A stretch of DNA of 20,680 nucleotides from JAVEYA01 sp034003745 (GTDB taxonomy: Bacteria > Bacillota > Peptococcia > DRI-13 > PHAD01). Location of the stretch: the NCBI GenBank assembly GCA_034003745.1, contig JAVEYA010000036.1, forward strand, positions 1 through 20,680, read 5' to 3'. Below, one piece after another: positions 6,878-14,028 of the stretch (positions are counted from its first letter, which is position 1; the number at the start of each line of letters is the position of its first letter). Under the pieces are notes generated by a model. That model made no database searches. It was given only the letters and a program-made list of their open reading frames with translations, and was not told the origin of the DNA. The position numbers and the translations under genes are program-made.

Positions 6878-8628
6878 AAAATGTACCTGGAAAATTAAGA
6901 AGAGTCGCTGCTTCGCTAATATTGCTATTGGTTGTAATGAGTATTGCGCCGCTGCCTCTTCTGGCCGGAACGTTGGGGATGGAGACAGACCTGCCTATTG
7001 TCGTTCTGGAAAAAGTCAGCATGGACCCTGCCGTGGCCGGGGGGGAATTTACCCTGGGCCTTTCTGTACGCAACCTGACCGATAACCAGGGTGTTAACTT
7101 TGCGTTTTCTTTCAGCCTGAAAGGGGAAAATACCCTGGAGCCGTTCTCTCTGGCGCCCAATCAGACCACGACGTTCGACCGGATAGAAGCCCGGGAAACT
7201 AAGACGGTCTATTTCACTTTCCTGGTAGACAAAGAGGCGCAGAATAAGGATTACGAGCTGATGGTTTCCTTAAACGGCAAGAGCCCCGCGCAGACCAATG
7301 TCAGCTCCGGTACGATGATCACCGTACCCGTTACATATGACCAAACGAAACCGGTAATTGTGATCCGCTCGGCGGAGGTCAATCCGGTCCAGCCTGACGC
7401 CGGGGATGAATTCAGCGTCAATCTGACGCTGGAGAACCTGAGCAAAACCACCGACGCCAGAAATATTGTGCTGCTTCTGGGCGGCGGAGACAACTTTGAA
7501 GTGAAAGACGTCAGCAACAAAAAGAATGTCGTTAAGCTGGATAAGGGCACGCAGACAGTGGTGAGCTACCGCCTGCAGGCCAAGGATACCCGCGCCGACA
7601 ATACGGTGAAATTGAATCTAAGCTTTGACTATCTGGCTTCCGATTCTTCGAGTATCGATGAGACCATCAACCTTCCTTTGGATTGGTCCGGCGGCGGCGC
7701 GGGAACGACCCCGTGGGTCATCGTCAATAAATACACCCTCTCCGATGAGCGTGTCCTGGCCGGCAACACAGTCACTCTGAGGCTGTATATCGAAAACACC
7801 AACCTGCGGCCGGTCAAGAACGTCAAAATCTCCCTGGGAGTTATCAAAATAGAGGAAACCTCCGGTTCCACCACCACGTCGACCTCCGGCGGAACGGTCT
7901 TCTCCCCGGTCAACTCCTCCAACAGCTTCTATATCGATAGCATCCCCGGTAAGAGTGCGATAGAGAAGGAAGTCGATTTATATGTGGACCCCAACGCCTC
8001 GGCCAAGACCTACATCGTTCCGGTGTCAATCAAATATGAAGACCGTGGCGGTAAAGTCCTGGAGAGCGAAGAACTGGTCAATATTCCCGTAACCCAGGAG
8101 TGCAAGCTGAATGTCATTTCCATGACGGTACCCACCGATGGTTTCGTCGGTCAGCCCATTATGGTCATGTCCGAGTTCGTCAATGTCGGCAAGGTGATGC
8201 TGGGCAATTTTATGGTGAGGATGGACGGGGAATTTCAGAAGGAAAACAGCACTTATTATGTCGGCAACATGGAAATCGGCTACAGCGATTTCTACCAGGC
8301 CGAGTTGATTCCCGATAAGCCCGGGACCCTGGAAGGGAAAGTCGTCTTCTCCTATATTGACAACAATAACAAGGACGTCGAAGTGGAAGAGCCTTTTACG
8401 ATTAACATTATGGAGCAGATGGCGCCGATGGGCGGTGAGGTAGGCAAGATGGGTGAGTTCCCCGACGGGAAAATGCCGGGCGGAATGGGCAACTCCGGCG
8501 GCCGCTTCATGGCTTCCCTGAAGTCCAACTGGCTGCCGGTACTCTTGGGCTTGATTATGCTGGGCGAAGGTTTCTTCATCTGGCGCATGAAACGGAATAA
8601 CCGAAATAAGGAGTTTCTGGATGAATAG
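6874..8628 (+). CDS. Exported, C-terminally anchored protein with four CARDB-like repeats (transporter partner)
   Basis: A 584-residue protein with a signal peptide (basic KNVPGKLRRV, hydrophobic 11-31), a long extracytoplasmic part, and one C-terminal membrane segment (553-570) followed by a short basic tail. The outside part contains four modules of about 120 residues starting near 41, 160, 280 and 410. Each opens with a strand like PVIVIRSAEVNP and continues with a GxxFxVxLxLxN pattern, as in CARDB/COG1361 Ig-like domains of cell-surface proteins. Residues 516-543 are rich in Gly and Met (GGEVGKMGEF, GKMPGGMG). The GTG start at 6874 is preferred over an upstream TTG because AAGGAG (6859-6864) precedes it. 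It overlaps the ATPase stop and, by 8 bases, the permease start, so all three proteins are probably made together. The function is not known. The gene order suggests an adaptor or substrate-binding subunit. Confidence 0.82.
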   Translation: MKNVPGKLRRVAASLILLLVVMSIAPLPLLAGTLGMETDLPIVVLEKVSMDPAVAGGEFTLGLSVRNLTDNQGVNFAFSFSLKGENTLEPFSLAPNQTTTFDRIEARETKTVYFTFLVDKEAQNKDYELMVSLNGKSPAQTNVSSGTMITVPVTYDQTKPVIVIRSAEVNPVQPDAGDEFSVNLTLENLSKTTDARNIVLLLGGGDNFEVKDVSNKKNVVKLDKGTQTVVSYRLQAKDTRADNTVKLNLSFDYLASDSSSIDETINLPLDWSGGGAGTTPWVIVNKYTLSDERVLAGNTVTLRLYIENTNLRPVKNVKISLGVIKIEETSGSTTTSTSGGTVFSPVNSSNSFYIDSIPGKSAIEKEVDLYVDPNASAKTYIVPVSIKYEDRGGKVLESEELVNIPVTQECKLNVISMTVPTDGFVGQPIMVMSEFVNVGKVMLGNFMVRMDGEFQKENSTYYVGNMEIGYSDFYQAELIPDKPGTLEGKVVFSYIDNNNKDVEVEEPFTINIMEQMAPMGGEVGKMGEFPDGKMPGGMGNSGGRFMASLKSNWLPVLLGLIMLGEGFFIWRMKRNNRNKEFLDE

Positions 8629-10018
8629 CCTGGATTTATTGATGTTATCGCGAAGAAATCTCTGGCGGCGCAAGGTGCGGACGATCCTCACCGCCCTGGG
8701 CGTTTTGATCGGCACGACCTCCATTGTGGTCATGCTGTCGCTGGGTTTTGGGCTGAACGAAATGCAGCGCCAGAATATGGAGCGCTGGGGCAGCCTTACC
8801 ATAATTCGCGTGCAGCAGGGTATGATCTTTGACGATCAAGGCCAGCCTTTGACAGACGGCAAACAGTTGAATGACGAAGCCGTCAAGGAACTGCGCTCCC
8901 TGGAAAACGTCATCGCGGTTTCCCCTGCCTATAACTTCGGCTCAGAGGCGCGTTTCGGCCGCAAACAAGGCTATATCAGCCTCATCGGGCTGGACGCCGC
9001 CTATATGGACCAGCTTGAGTTTACGGCGGAACAAGGCAGGCTCTTAGAAGCAGGCGACCGCAATGTCATGGTTGTCGGACGGGAAGTAATCCGCAATTTC
9101 ATGGATGAAGCCCTGATGCGTCAGATGAGAAGCGGCAGGGGCGGCTTCAATATGCGGCAGGAAGAGCAGGACCCCCTGGAAATGCTGGATAAGCGGGTTA
9201 CGATGACGCTGAATACCGGACAGGGCTCCCCGCGGCCGTTTAATTTTACGGTGGTGGGCATTCTGGAAGGCGAAATGAATGAGCATTCCTGGCAGGCCTA
9301 TGTGCCCATCGGGGATCTCAAAAAAATGCGTGATTTTATGTATAGTGGCTCTTCCCGCGGCGGCGGCAGCCGAGTGATGATGGAGAGATACGCAGGAGGA
9401 ACGGTCTCTGTAAGTTCAGCGGGCCGGTCTTCCTCTCGAAGCCGTGTCCAGCAGGATGAGGATACCTACGACTATATTCTCGTCCGCACGGCCAATGTAG
9501 AGTTGACCCAGCAGATGTCTAAACACATTAAGGATTTGGGTTATAATACCTGGTCCATGGCTGATCAGTTGGAAGGGATCGAGCAAACTTCCCGGACAAT
9601 TCAGGCCATCTTGGGAGGCATCGGCAGTATCACCTTATTGGTAGCGGCCATCGGCATTGCCAATACCATGATTATGTCTATCTATGAGCGCACCAGGGAA
9701 ATCGGCATTATGAAAGTTATCGGCGCCTCTTTCTCTGATGTTTTCACCATGTTTATCACTGAAGCCGGATTAATCGGCCTCATCGGCGGCATTTTCGGCT
9801 TGGGTTTCAGCTATGGCGTTTCTAAATTGATTAATCACATCAGCGCCGGCTATATGGGGATGGCAACAGGGATGGAGCAGGCCGGTATTTCACTGATTCC
9901 GCCCTGGCTCGCCTTGTTCGCGATCGTCTTTTCCATCCTGATCGGGGTGTTGGCAGGCTTATATCCGGCTTTTCGGGCCGTACGGCTCAGCCCGATAAAT
10001 GCGATAAGGAATGATTAA
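8621..10018 (+). CDS. MacB/FtsX-type ABC transporter permease
   Basis: A 465-residue permease with the four-TM type VII layout. TM1 follows the LSRRNLWRRKVRTILTALG motif (about residues 20-44), then comes a large extracytoplasmic MacB_PCD domain, then three C-terminal TMs. The family motif YERTREIGIMK is at 355-365 and the ending GLYPAFRAVRLSPINAIRND is typical. Such permeases do mechanotransmission rather than moving substrate through the membrane, and act with an ATPase dimer and usually an adaptor. Residues 241-286 are an unusual low-complexity insertion rich in Ser, Gly and Arg (SGSSRGGGSR, GRSSSRSR). AAGGAG (8608-8613) lies 7 bases before the ATG, and the gene overlaps the CARDB-repeat gene by 8 bases. 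The substrate cannot be deduced. Confidence 0.92.
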   Translation: MNSLDLLMLSRRNLWRRKVRTILTALGVLIGTTSIVVMLSLGFGLNEMQRQNMERWGSLTIIRVQQGMIFDDQGQPLTDGKQLNDEAVKELRSLENVIAVSPAYNFGSEARFGRKQGYISLIGLDAAYMDQLEFTAEQGRLLEAGDRNVMVVGREVIRNFMDEALMRQMRSGRGGFNMRQEEQDPLEMLDKRVTMTLNTGQGSPRPFNFTVVGILEGEMNEHSWQAYVPIGDLKKMRDFMYSGSSRGGGSRVMMERYAGGTVSVSSAGRSSSRSRVQQDEDTYDYILVRTANVELTQQMSKHIKDLGYNTWSMADQLEGIEQTSRTIQAILGGIGSITLLVAAIGIANTMIMSIYERTREIGIMKVIGASFSDVFTMFITEAGLIGLIGGIFGLGFSYGVSKLINHISAGYMGMATGMEQAGISLIPPWLALFAIVFSILIGVLAGLYPAFRAVRLSPINAIRND

Positions 10019-10023
10019 TAGCT

Positions 10024-10797
10024 ATGTGCCTGATTTTGGTTGCTTTTAATTGCTCTCCCCAATATCGTCTGGTTATTGCGGCGAACAGGGACGAGTATTA
10101 CGCCCGGCCCACCGCTGGGGCTTCTTTTTGGCCTGATTGTCCAAATATTTTAGCCGGCCGCGACCTGGAGCAAAGGGGAACCTGGCTGGGCCTTACCAAA
10201 AACGGGCGCTGGGGTGCGGTGACTAATTACCGTGATCCCCGCCAGGTCAACCCGGAAGCCAGATCCCGGGGGGAACTGGTCAGCCGCTATCTGCAGTCTG
10301 GGGAGGATGCGGCGGAATATTTGCAGAGGGTGCAGCCGCAAGCGGAGGCGTATAACGGCTTTAATCTGTTCTTAGGGGATAGGGATTCCCTGTATTATTA
10401 CGGTAACAGGGCCCCAGGGGTAAAAGAACTCCATCCGGGAATCTATGGGTTAAGCAATCATTTGCTGGATACGCCCTGGACCAAAGTGGAAAAAGGTAAA
10501 AGACTGCTCCGGACAATGCTGCAGGAAGATAAAACGCTGGATTTTGCGGCTGTTTTTGCCGGACTGGCCGATCAAGAGCAGGCTTTGGACAGTGAACTGC
10601 CGGATACCGGCGTTGGCCTGGAGCGGGAACGCTTATTGTCTTCTTTGTTTATCGCCGGCGCGGAATACGGCACCCGCTCCTCCTGCATTATTACGGTGGA
10701 TCGAAATAACCGGGCCGTTTTCGCCGAACGAAGTTATGGGCAAGGAGATACGCAGATAACCGGGGAAAGGCTGTTTGAATTCGATATTATAAAATGA
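10024..10797 (+). CDS. NRDE family protein (TANGO2-like, Ntn-hydrolase fold)
   Basis: A 257-residue member of the NRDE/TANGO2 family. It opens MCLILVAFNCSPQYRLVIAA, followed directly by the name-giving motif NRDE at 21-24. Cys2 would be the N-terminal nucleophile if the protein is processed as an Ntn hydrolase. Other family traits are the AGRDLEQRGTWLG segment, WGAVTNYR, and GIYGLSNHLLDTPWTKV in the middle. The length is typical for bacteria. The eukaryotic homologue TANGO2 has been linked to Golgi organisation and haem or lipid handling. The bacterial role is not established. It starts 5 bases after the permease stop with only a distant AAGGA, so it is probably read by coupling with the transporter operon. 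No functional tie to the transporter is shown. Confidence 0.9.
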   Translation: MCLILVAFNCSPQYRLVIAANRDEYYARPTAGASFWPDCPNILAGRDLEQRGTWLGLTKNGRWGAVTNYRDPRQVNPEARSRGELVSRYLQSGEDAAEYLQRVQPQAEAYNGFNLFLGDRDSLYYYGNRAPGVKELHPGIYGLSNHLLDTPWTKVEKGKRLLRTMLQEDKTLDFAAVFAGLADQEQALDSELPDTGVGLERERLLSSLFIAGAEYGTRSSCIITVDRNNRAVFAERSYGQGDTQITGERLFEFDIIK

Positions 10798-10816
10798 GAT
10801 ACAATGCAAATGCAAA

Positions 10817-10845
10817 GGGGATATACCTGAACCAGGTATATCCCC
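10817..10845. terminator. Shared terminator hairpin between NRDE and SIMPL genes
   Basis: GGGGATATACCTG (10817-10829) pairs perfectly with CAGGTATATCCCC (10833-10845) over a 3-base loop. AATTTTAT follows on the plus strand and TTTGCATTTGC on the minus strand. It sits between two convergent genes and probably ends both, though neither U tract is strong. Confidence 0.7.
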
Positions 10846-10860
10846 AATTTTATGCAGGTA

Positions 10861-11580
10861 TTATTTTATGGTGAAGGTGGCTTGTACAGTAACGATATAC
10901 TCCGTATCCTCCGGCAAGATCGGGGTTACCGCAGCGGTATCCATCGCTTTGGCATAGTTCAGGCGTTCGTTATAGAGGATAGGGCCCTGGGCTTCTTTGA
11001 TTACCGTAATATTCTGCACGCCGGTAATTTTGACGCCGGCTGCGGCAGAAGCGAGGTCGGCTTGATTTCTGGCATCCAGTACAGCTTTTTCCATGATTTC
11101 CCCTAAGAGGGCGGCTTTGCCTTCGTCAGAAAGGCTGAAAGATAAGTTGCCGACCATTTCAGCTCCGCTTTGGATAGCCGTGTCGGCGATGGGACCGGTT
11201 AAATCAAGCTGTTTCGTCTTGACGATGAGGGTGTTTCCAGCACGATACCCTACCAGTTTCTGGGTATTATTGCTCCAGCTGTAGACAGGTTCGAAGCGCA
11301 AATTCCCGGTCTCGATATCGTCCTTCGTTAGTCCCAACGCGATGAGGGCCTCAATGGTTTTCTGGGCCTTTTGGGCGTTATCTTCCTGAACGGCCTTAGT
11401 CTTGCCTTCGGTAATCACATTCAGCCGCAGTTCTACGGTATCAGGTTCGGTGATAATTTTGCCTGTGCCGGTGGCATGAATGGTCTGTATATTGTCCGGA
11501 CTGATTGGGGCGGAAGCGGCACAGCCGGCAAACAATATCAGAATGAGGGACAAAGCAATGAATACAGTAGTTTTTTTCAT
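10861..11580 (-). CDS. SIMPL (DUF541) domain lipoprotein
   Basis: A 239-residue surface lipoprotein. The signal peptide MKKTTVFIALSLILILFAGC ends in a lipobox with Cys20, where lipid attachment and cleavage would occur. The rest is a SIMPL/DUF541 domain, beginning with the characteristic ATGTGKIITEPDTVELRLNV and containing ALIALGLTKDDIETGNLRFEPVY and, near the C-terminus, ILPEDTEYIVTVQATF. The open frame extends nine codons upstream, but the ATG at 11580 has AGGAGG at 11587-11592 six bases away and gives the proper signal peptide. SIMPL proteins are found in the periplasm or cell surface (for example E. coli YggE, linked with oxidative stress). The exact role is unknown. It is convergent with the NRDE gene and divergent from the germination operon. 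Confidence 0.92.
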   Translation of the reverse strand: MKKTTVFIALSLILILFAGCAASAPISPDNIQTIHATGTGKIITEPDTVELRLNVITEGKTKAVQEDNAQKAQKTIEALIALGLTKDDIETGNLRFEPVYSWSNNTQKLVGYRAGNTLIVKTKQLDLTGPIADTAIQSGAEMVGNLSFSLSDEGKAALLGEIMEKAVLDARNQADLASAAAGVKITGVQNITVIKEAQGPILYNERLNYAKAMDTAAVTPILPEDTEYIVTVQATFTIK

Positions 11581-11660
11581 GAATAACCTCCTGAAATTTT
11601 GAATCAAGAATTCTTGTTGCTTTATAGACGCGATTCAGACAAATTTGTTTCAAAAATAAA

Positions 11661-11703
11661 TTTTGCCTGCAATGGGTAAACTTGTAATGAATTGCAGGTG
11701 AAA
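11661..11703 (+). promoter_or_regulatory. Hairpin covering the gerA-type gene's ribosome binding site
   Basis: CCTGCAAT (11666-11673) is the exact inverse of ATTGCAGG (11691-11698) across 17 bases. Two wobble pairs and three U-A pairs extend the stem to 13 bp (11661-11673 with 11691-11703). The right arm contains the Shine-Dalgarno AGGTGA (11696-11701) of the downstream gene, so the folded RNA would hide it. It could instead be a protein-binding dyad. No clear forespore (SigG) promoter was recognised in 11581-11706, a stretch that also holds a 12-bp palindrome, CAAGAATTCTTG (11605-11616). Confidence 0.45.
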
Positions 11704-11706
11704 GTT

Positions 11707-12897
11707 TTGATTAAACCTAAAAAAGTTCGCAGCAGAACAATGGAGAAAAAAACGGAAAATAACAGCATCAACACAGCCAAAGAAATATCTCTGGAAGATG
11801 TCCGTCTGGAAGTTCAGGTTATGGAAGAGGCTCCATCCGACGACCAGCAGTATACCAGAGGACCCAAGGAGCGTTTTTCGGGCAATCTGAATCTGAACCT
11901 GACCCGTCTGGGGGAGCGTTTTAAGGGTGCGGAGCTGAAGCTGGAGCAGTTTGAGGTGGGCAGCATCGCGCCTAAAAAAGTGGTGCTGGCTTACTTGAAA
12001 GAGCGGGCCAACCCGGAGATTGTCCGGGAAATCAGGCAAAGAATCTCAGCCATCCGGGCGGTAACGCTGCTGGATATTTCTTTTGTCGAACGAAATATCG
12101 AAGATTCCCCGCTGAGTCCTTTTCCCCAGGCAGAAGTCTGTCAGCGTCCCGATGGGGCGGAGGCTGCCCTGTTTCAGGGGAGAACGGTGATATTATGCGA
12201 GGGCAGCCCGCAGGCGCTGCTGGCGCCGGCAACTTTTTTTGATTTGCTGGATACGCCGGAAGATGTTTACAGCCGCTGGTTTTTAGCCGCGAGCTTTTTT
12301 CGGATCGCGAGATTTATCATGTTTATTTTTGCCGTTTCTTTGCCCGGTTTTTATATCGCCCTGACGTCATTTAATACCGGATTTATTCCTACCCACCTGG
12401 CCTTTCTGATTGCCGGAAGCCGTGAAGGGACTCCCTTTCCTGTCTATTTTGAGGCCTTTTTGATTATGGGCGTGGTAGAGGCGGTACGTATGATGATGGT
12501 TCGTCTGCCCACCCAGTTGGGGGCAACGATCGCCCTGTTTTCCGGCCTGGCCTTGATTGGGACGGGAATCGTGGCTAAGATTATCAGCATCCCGATGGTG
12601 ATTATTGCCACATTAACGATGATTTCTTCTTTTGCCATTGCCAACAATGATCTGCGTGAAGCCGTCCGGCTGCTGCAGTTTTTTACCATGCTTATGACCT
12701 CGATTTTCGGACTGTTTGGCTTTGCCATCGCCTTTATCTATATTGCTATTCATATGTCAGTGTTAAAATCTTTCGGCATTGCCTATATGAGCCCCCTGGC
12801 GCCGCTGGAGGGCAGCGGTCTGGGACACACTATTGTACGTGAGAATACGGAAATGATGGCGCAGGATGAAACGTATAAACCGATTACGGTGGAATAA
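11707..12897 (+). CDS. GerA/GerKA-type spore germination protein, apparently lacking the first N-terminal subdomain
   Basis: The A subunit of a germinant receptor in the spore inner membrane. With B and C subunits it senses nutrients, and GerAA-type subunits form the ion-conducting oligomer. From residue 49 the sequence follows the family: RGPKERF (for the usual RGPREGF), KVVLAYLKERANPEIVREI, SPFPQAEVCQRPD, GRTVILCEGSP, PEDVYSRW, then the membrane part from about residue 195 with PTHLAFLIAGSREGTPFP, VRLPTQLG and the C-terminal SPLAPL. Family members are usually about 460-550 residues, but this one is about 396. The subdomain normally in front of RGPREGF is replaced by about 48 polar residues. 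The frame opens at TTG 11692. I prefer TTG 11707, because AGGTGA (11696-11701) lies 5 bases before it. ATG 11740 is another option but has no ribosome binding site. Confidence 0.88.
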   Translation: MIKPKKVRSRTMEKKTENNSINTAKEISLEDVRLEVQVMEEAPSDDQQYTRGPKERFSGNLNLNLTRLGERFKGAELKLEQFEVGSIAPKKVVLAYLKERANPEIVREIRQRISAIRAVTLLDISFVERNIEDSPLSPFPQAEVCQRPDGAEAALFQGRTVILCEGSPQALLAPATFFDLLDTPEDVYSRWFLAASFFRIARFIMFIFAVSLPGFYIALTSFNTGFIPTHLAFLIAGSREGTPFPVYFEAFLIMGVVEAVRMMMVRLPTQLGATIALFSGLALIGTGIVAKIISIPMVIIATLTMISSFAIANNDLREAVRLLQFFTMLMTSIFGLFGFAIAFIYIAIHMSVLKSFGIAYMSPLAPLEGSGLGHTIVRENTEMMAQDETYKPITVE

Positions 12898-12909
12898 AAG
12901 GTGAGATGC

Positions 12910-14028
12910 ATGGATAAACCAATGCGGGAACATGTGAAAGAGACAATAGATCCGAAGGTCATAGCTTCTATTCTGATGGTGGGGATTGTGGAGTTTGAGA
13001 TTTTTACCATACCGCGCAAAATCGTGGAAGTAGCAGGGCGTGACGCCTGGCTCTCGGTTTTGTTAGGTGGGGTTATTTTATTTGCGGTGGTTTTTATGCT
13101 GATTGCTTTGGCTAAGCGTTTCCCGCAGCGCAATATGTTTGAGTATGCCTTTGATGTCTGGGGAAAACCCTTGGGCTGGATCATTATTATCGGAACATTT
13201 CTATACTGGGCTGTTTTTTTGGTTATGGCGCTGAATGAATTCAGTTGGATTAATCAAATTTTGTTTTTGCGGAATGTGCCGGTAATTATCCCCAAGCTGC
13301 TAATGGCGTTAGGAGCTGCAGCTCTGATCAGCTACGGTTTTGCGGTATTGGCCCGTTTTTCTCAATTGATGCTGTTTTTTATGATCATCCCGTTCCTGGG
13401 CGTATTTATTCTGACCTTACCGAATATCTACTGGGGAAATTTTTTCCCTGTGTTGGAAAACGGTTTTATTCCCGTCCTGGAAGGGATCATTTACTTTATG
13501 TCCATTTTTCAGTGCATGACGGGTATTATTCTGATTTTTTATCCATTTTTTAATAGAAGCGCCTCCCTATTAAAACCGGCTCTTTTCGGTATGGGCGTTA
13601 TCTTTGTTTTGACCATGCTGGAGACGGTTGGCGCCATCGGCGTACTCGGCATTGAAAATATTAATGAGTCGGCCTGGCCGGGGGTCGATACGATTACCGT
13701 TATCGAGCTGCCGGGTTTCCCGGTGGAAAGATTTGAACTGTGGCTGACCCTGCCCTGGATTATCGGGATATTTGCTACCTGGGCGCTGACGCTGTATTTT
13801 CTGACCTATGGATTTACCCAGGTATTTCATTTGACAGCACAAAGAAAGGCCATAATTTATATGGCCGCCGTAGGAGCGTGTTTTTTTGGTTATATAATTC
13901 CAAATTACAGCTATGTAATCATGATCCGAGATATTTTCTCCCTCAGTTCGATTGTCTTTGTTTTTATTTTGCCGGCATTGGCTTTGTTGATTTGTACCCT
14001 GATGAAAAAGGGGGATAGCCGCGTATGA
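12910..14028 (+). CDS. GerB/GerKB-type spore germination permease subunit
   Basis: The B subunit of the germinant receptor, an APC-superfamily (amino-acid permease-like) membrane protein thought to bind the nutrient. It has about ten hydrophobic segments over 372 residues, the normal size. Family features include the N-terminal VIASILMVGIVEFEIFTIPR (close to the usual Gxxxl.lP), DAWLSVLLGG, and KRFPQRNMFEYAFDVWGKPLG. It starts at ATG 12910, where AGGTGA (12899-12904) lies 5 bases upstream, the same arrangement as in the A subunit gene. The frame itself opens at GTG 12901. It begins 12 bases after the A subunit stop, and its own stop overlaps the C subunit start by four bases (ATGA). Confidence 0.92.
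   Translation: MDKPMREHVKETIDPKVIASILMVGIVEFEIFTIPRKIVEVAGRDAWLSVLLGGVILFAVVFMLIALAKRFPQRNMFEYAFDVWGKPLGWIIIIGTFLYWAVFLVMALNEFSWINQILFLRNVPVIIPKLLMALGAAALISYGFAVLARFSQLMLFFMIIPFLGVFILTLPNIYWGNFFPVLENGFIPVLEGIIYFMSIFQCMTGIILIFYPFFNRSASLLKPALFGMGVIFVLTMLETVGAIGVLGIENINESAWPGVDTITVIELPGFPVERFELWLTLPWIIGIFATWALTLYFLTYGFTQVFHLTAQRKAIIYMAAVGACFFGYIIPNYSYVIMIRDIFSLSSIVFVFILPALALLICTLMKKGDSRV

Noticed and set aside
11605..11616. 12-bp palindrome CAAGAATTCTTG as an operator between the SIMPL and ger genes
   Set aside because: It is perfectly symmetric but short and AT-rich, with no recognised family match and no clear promoter beside it. Kept only as a note.
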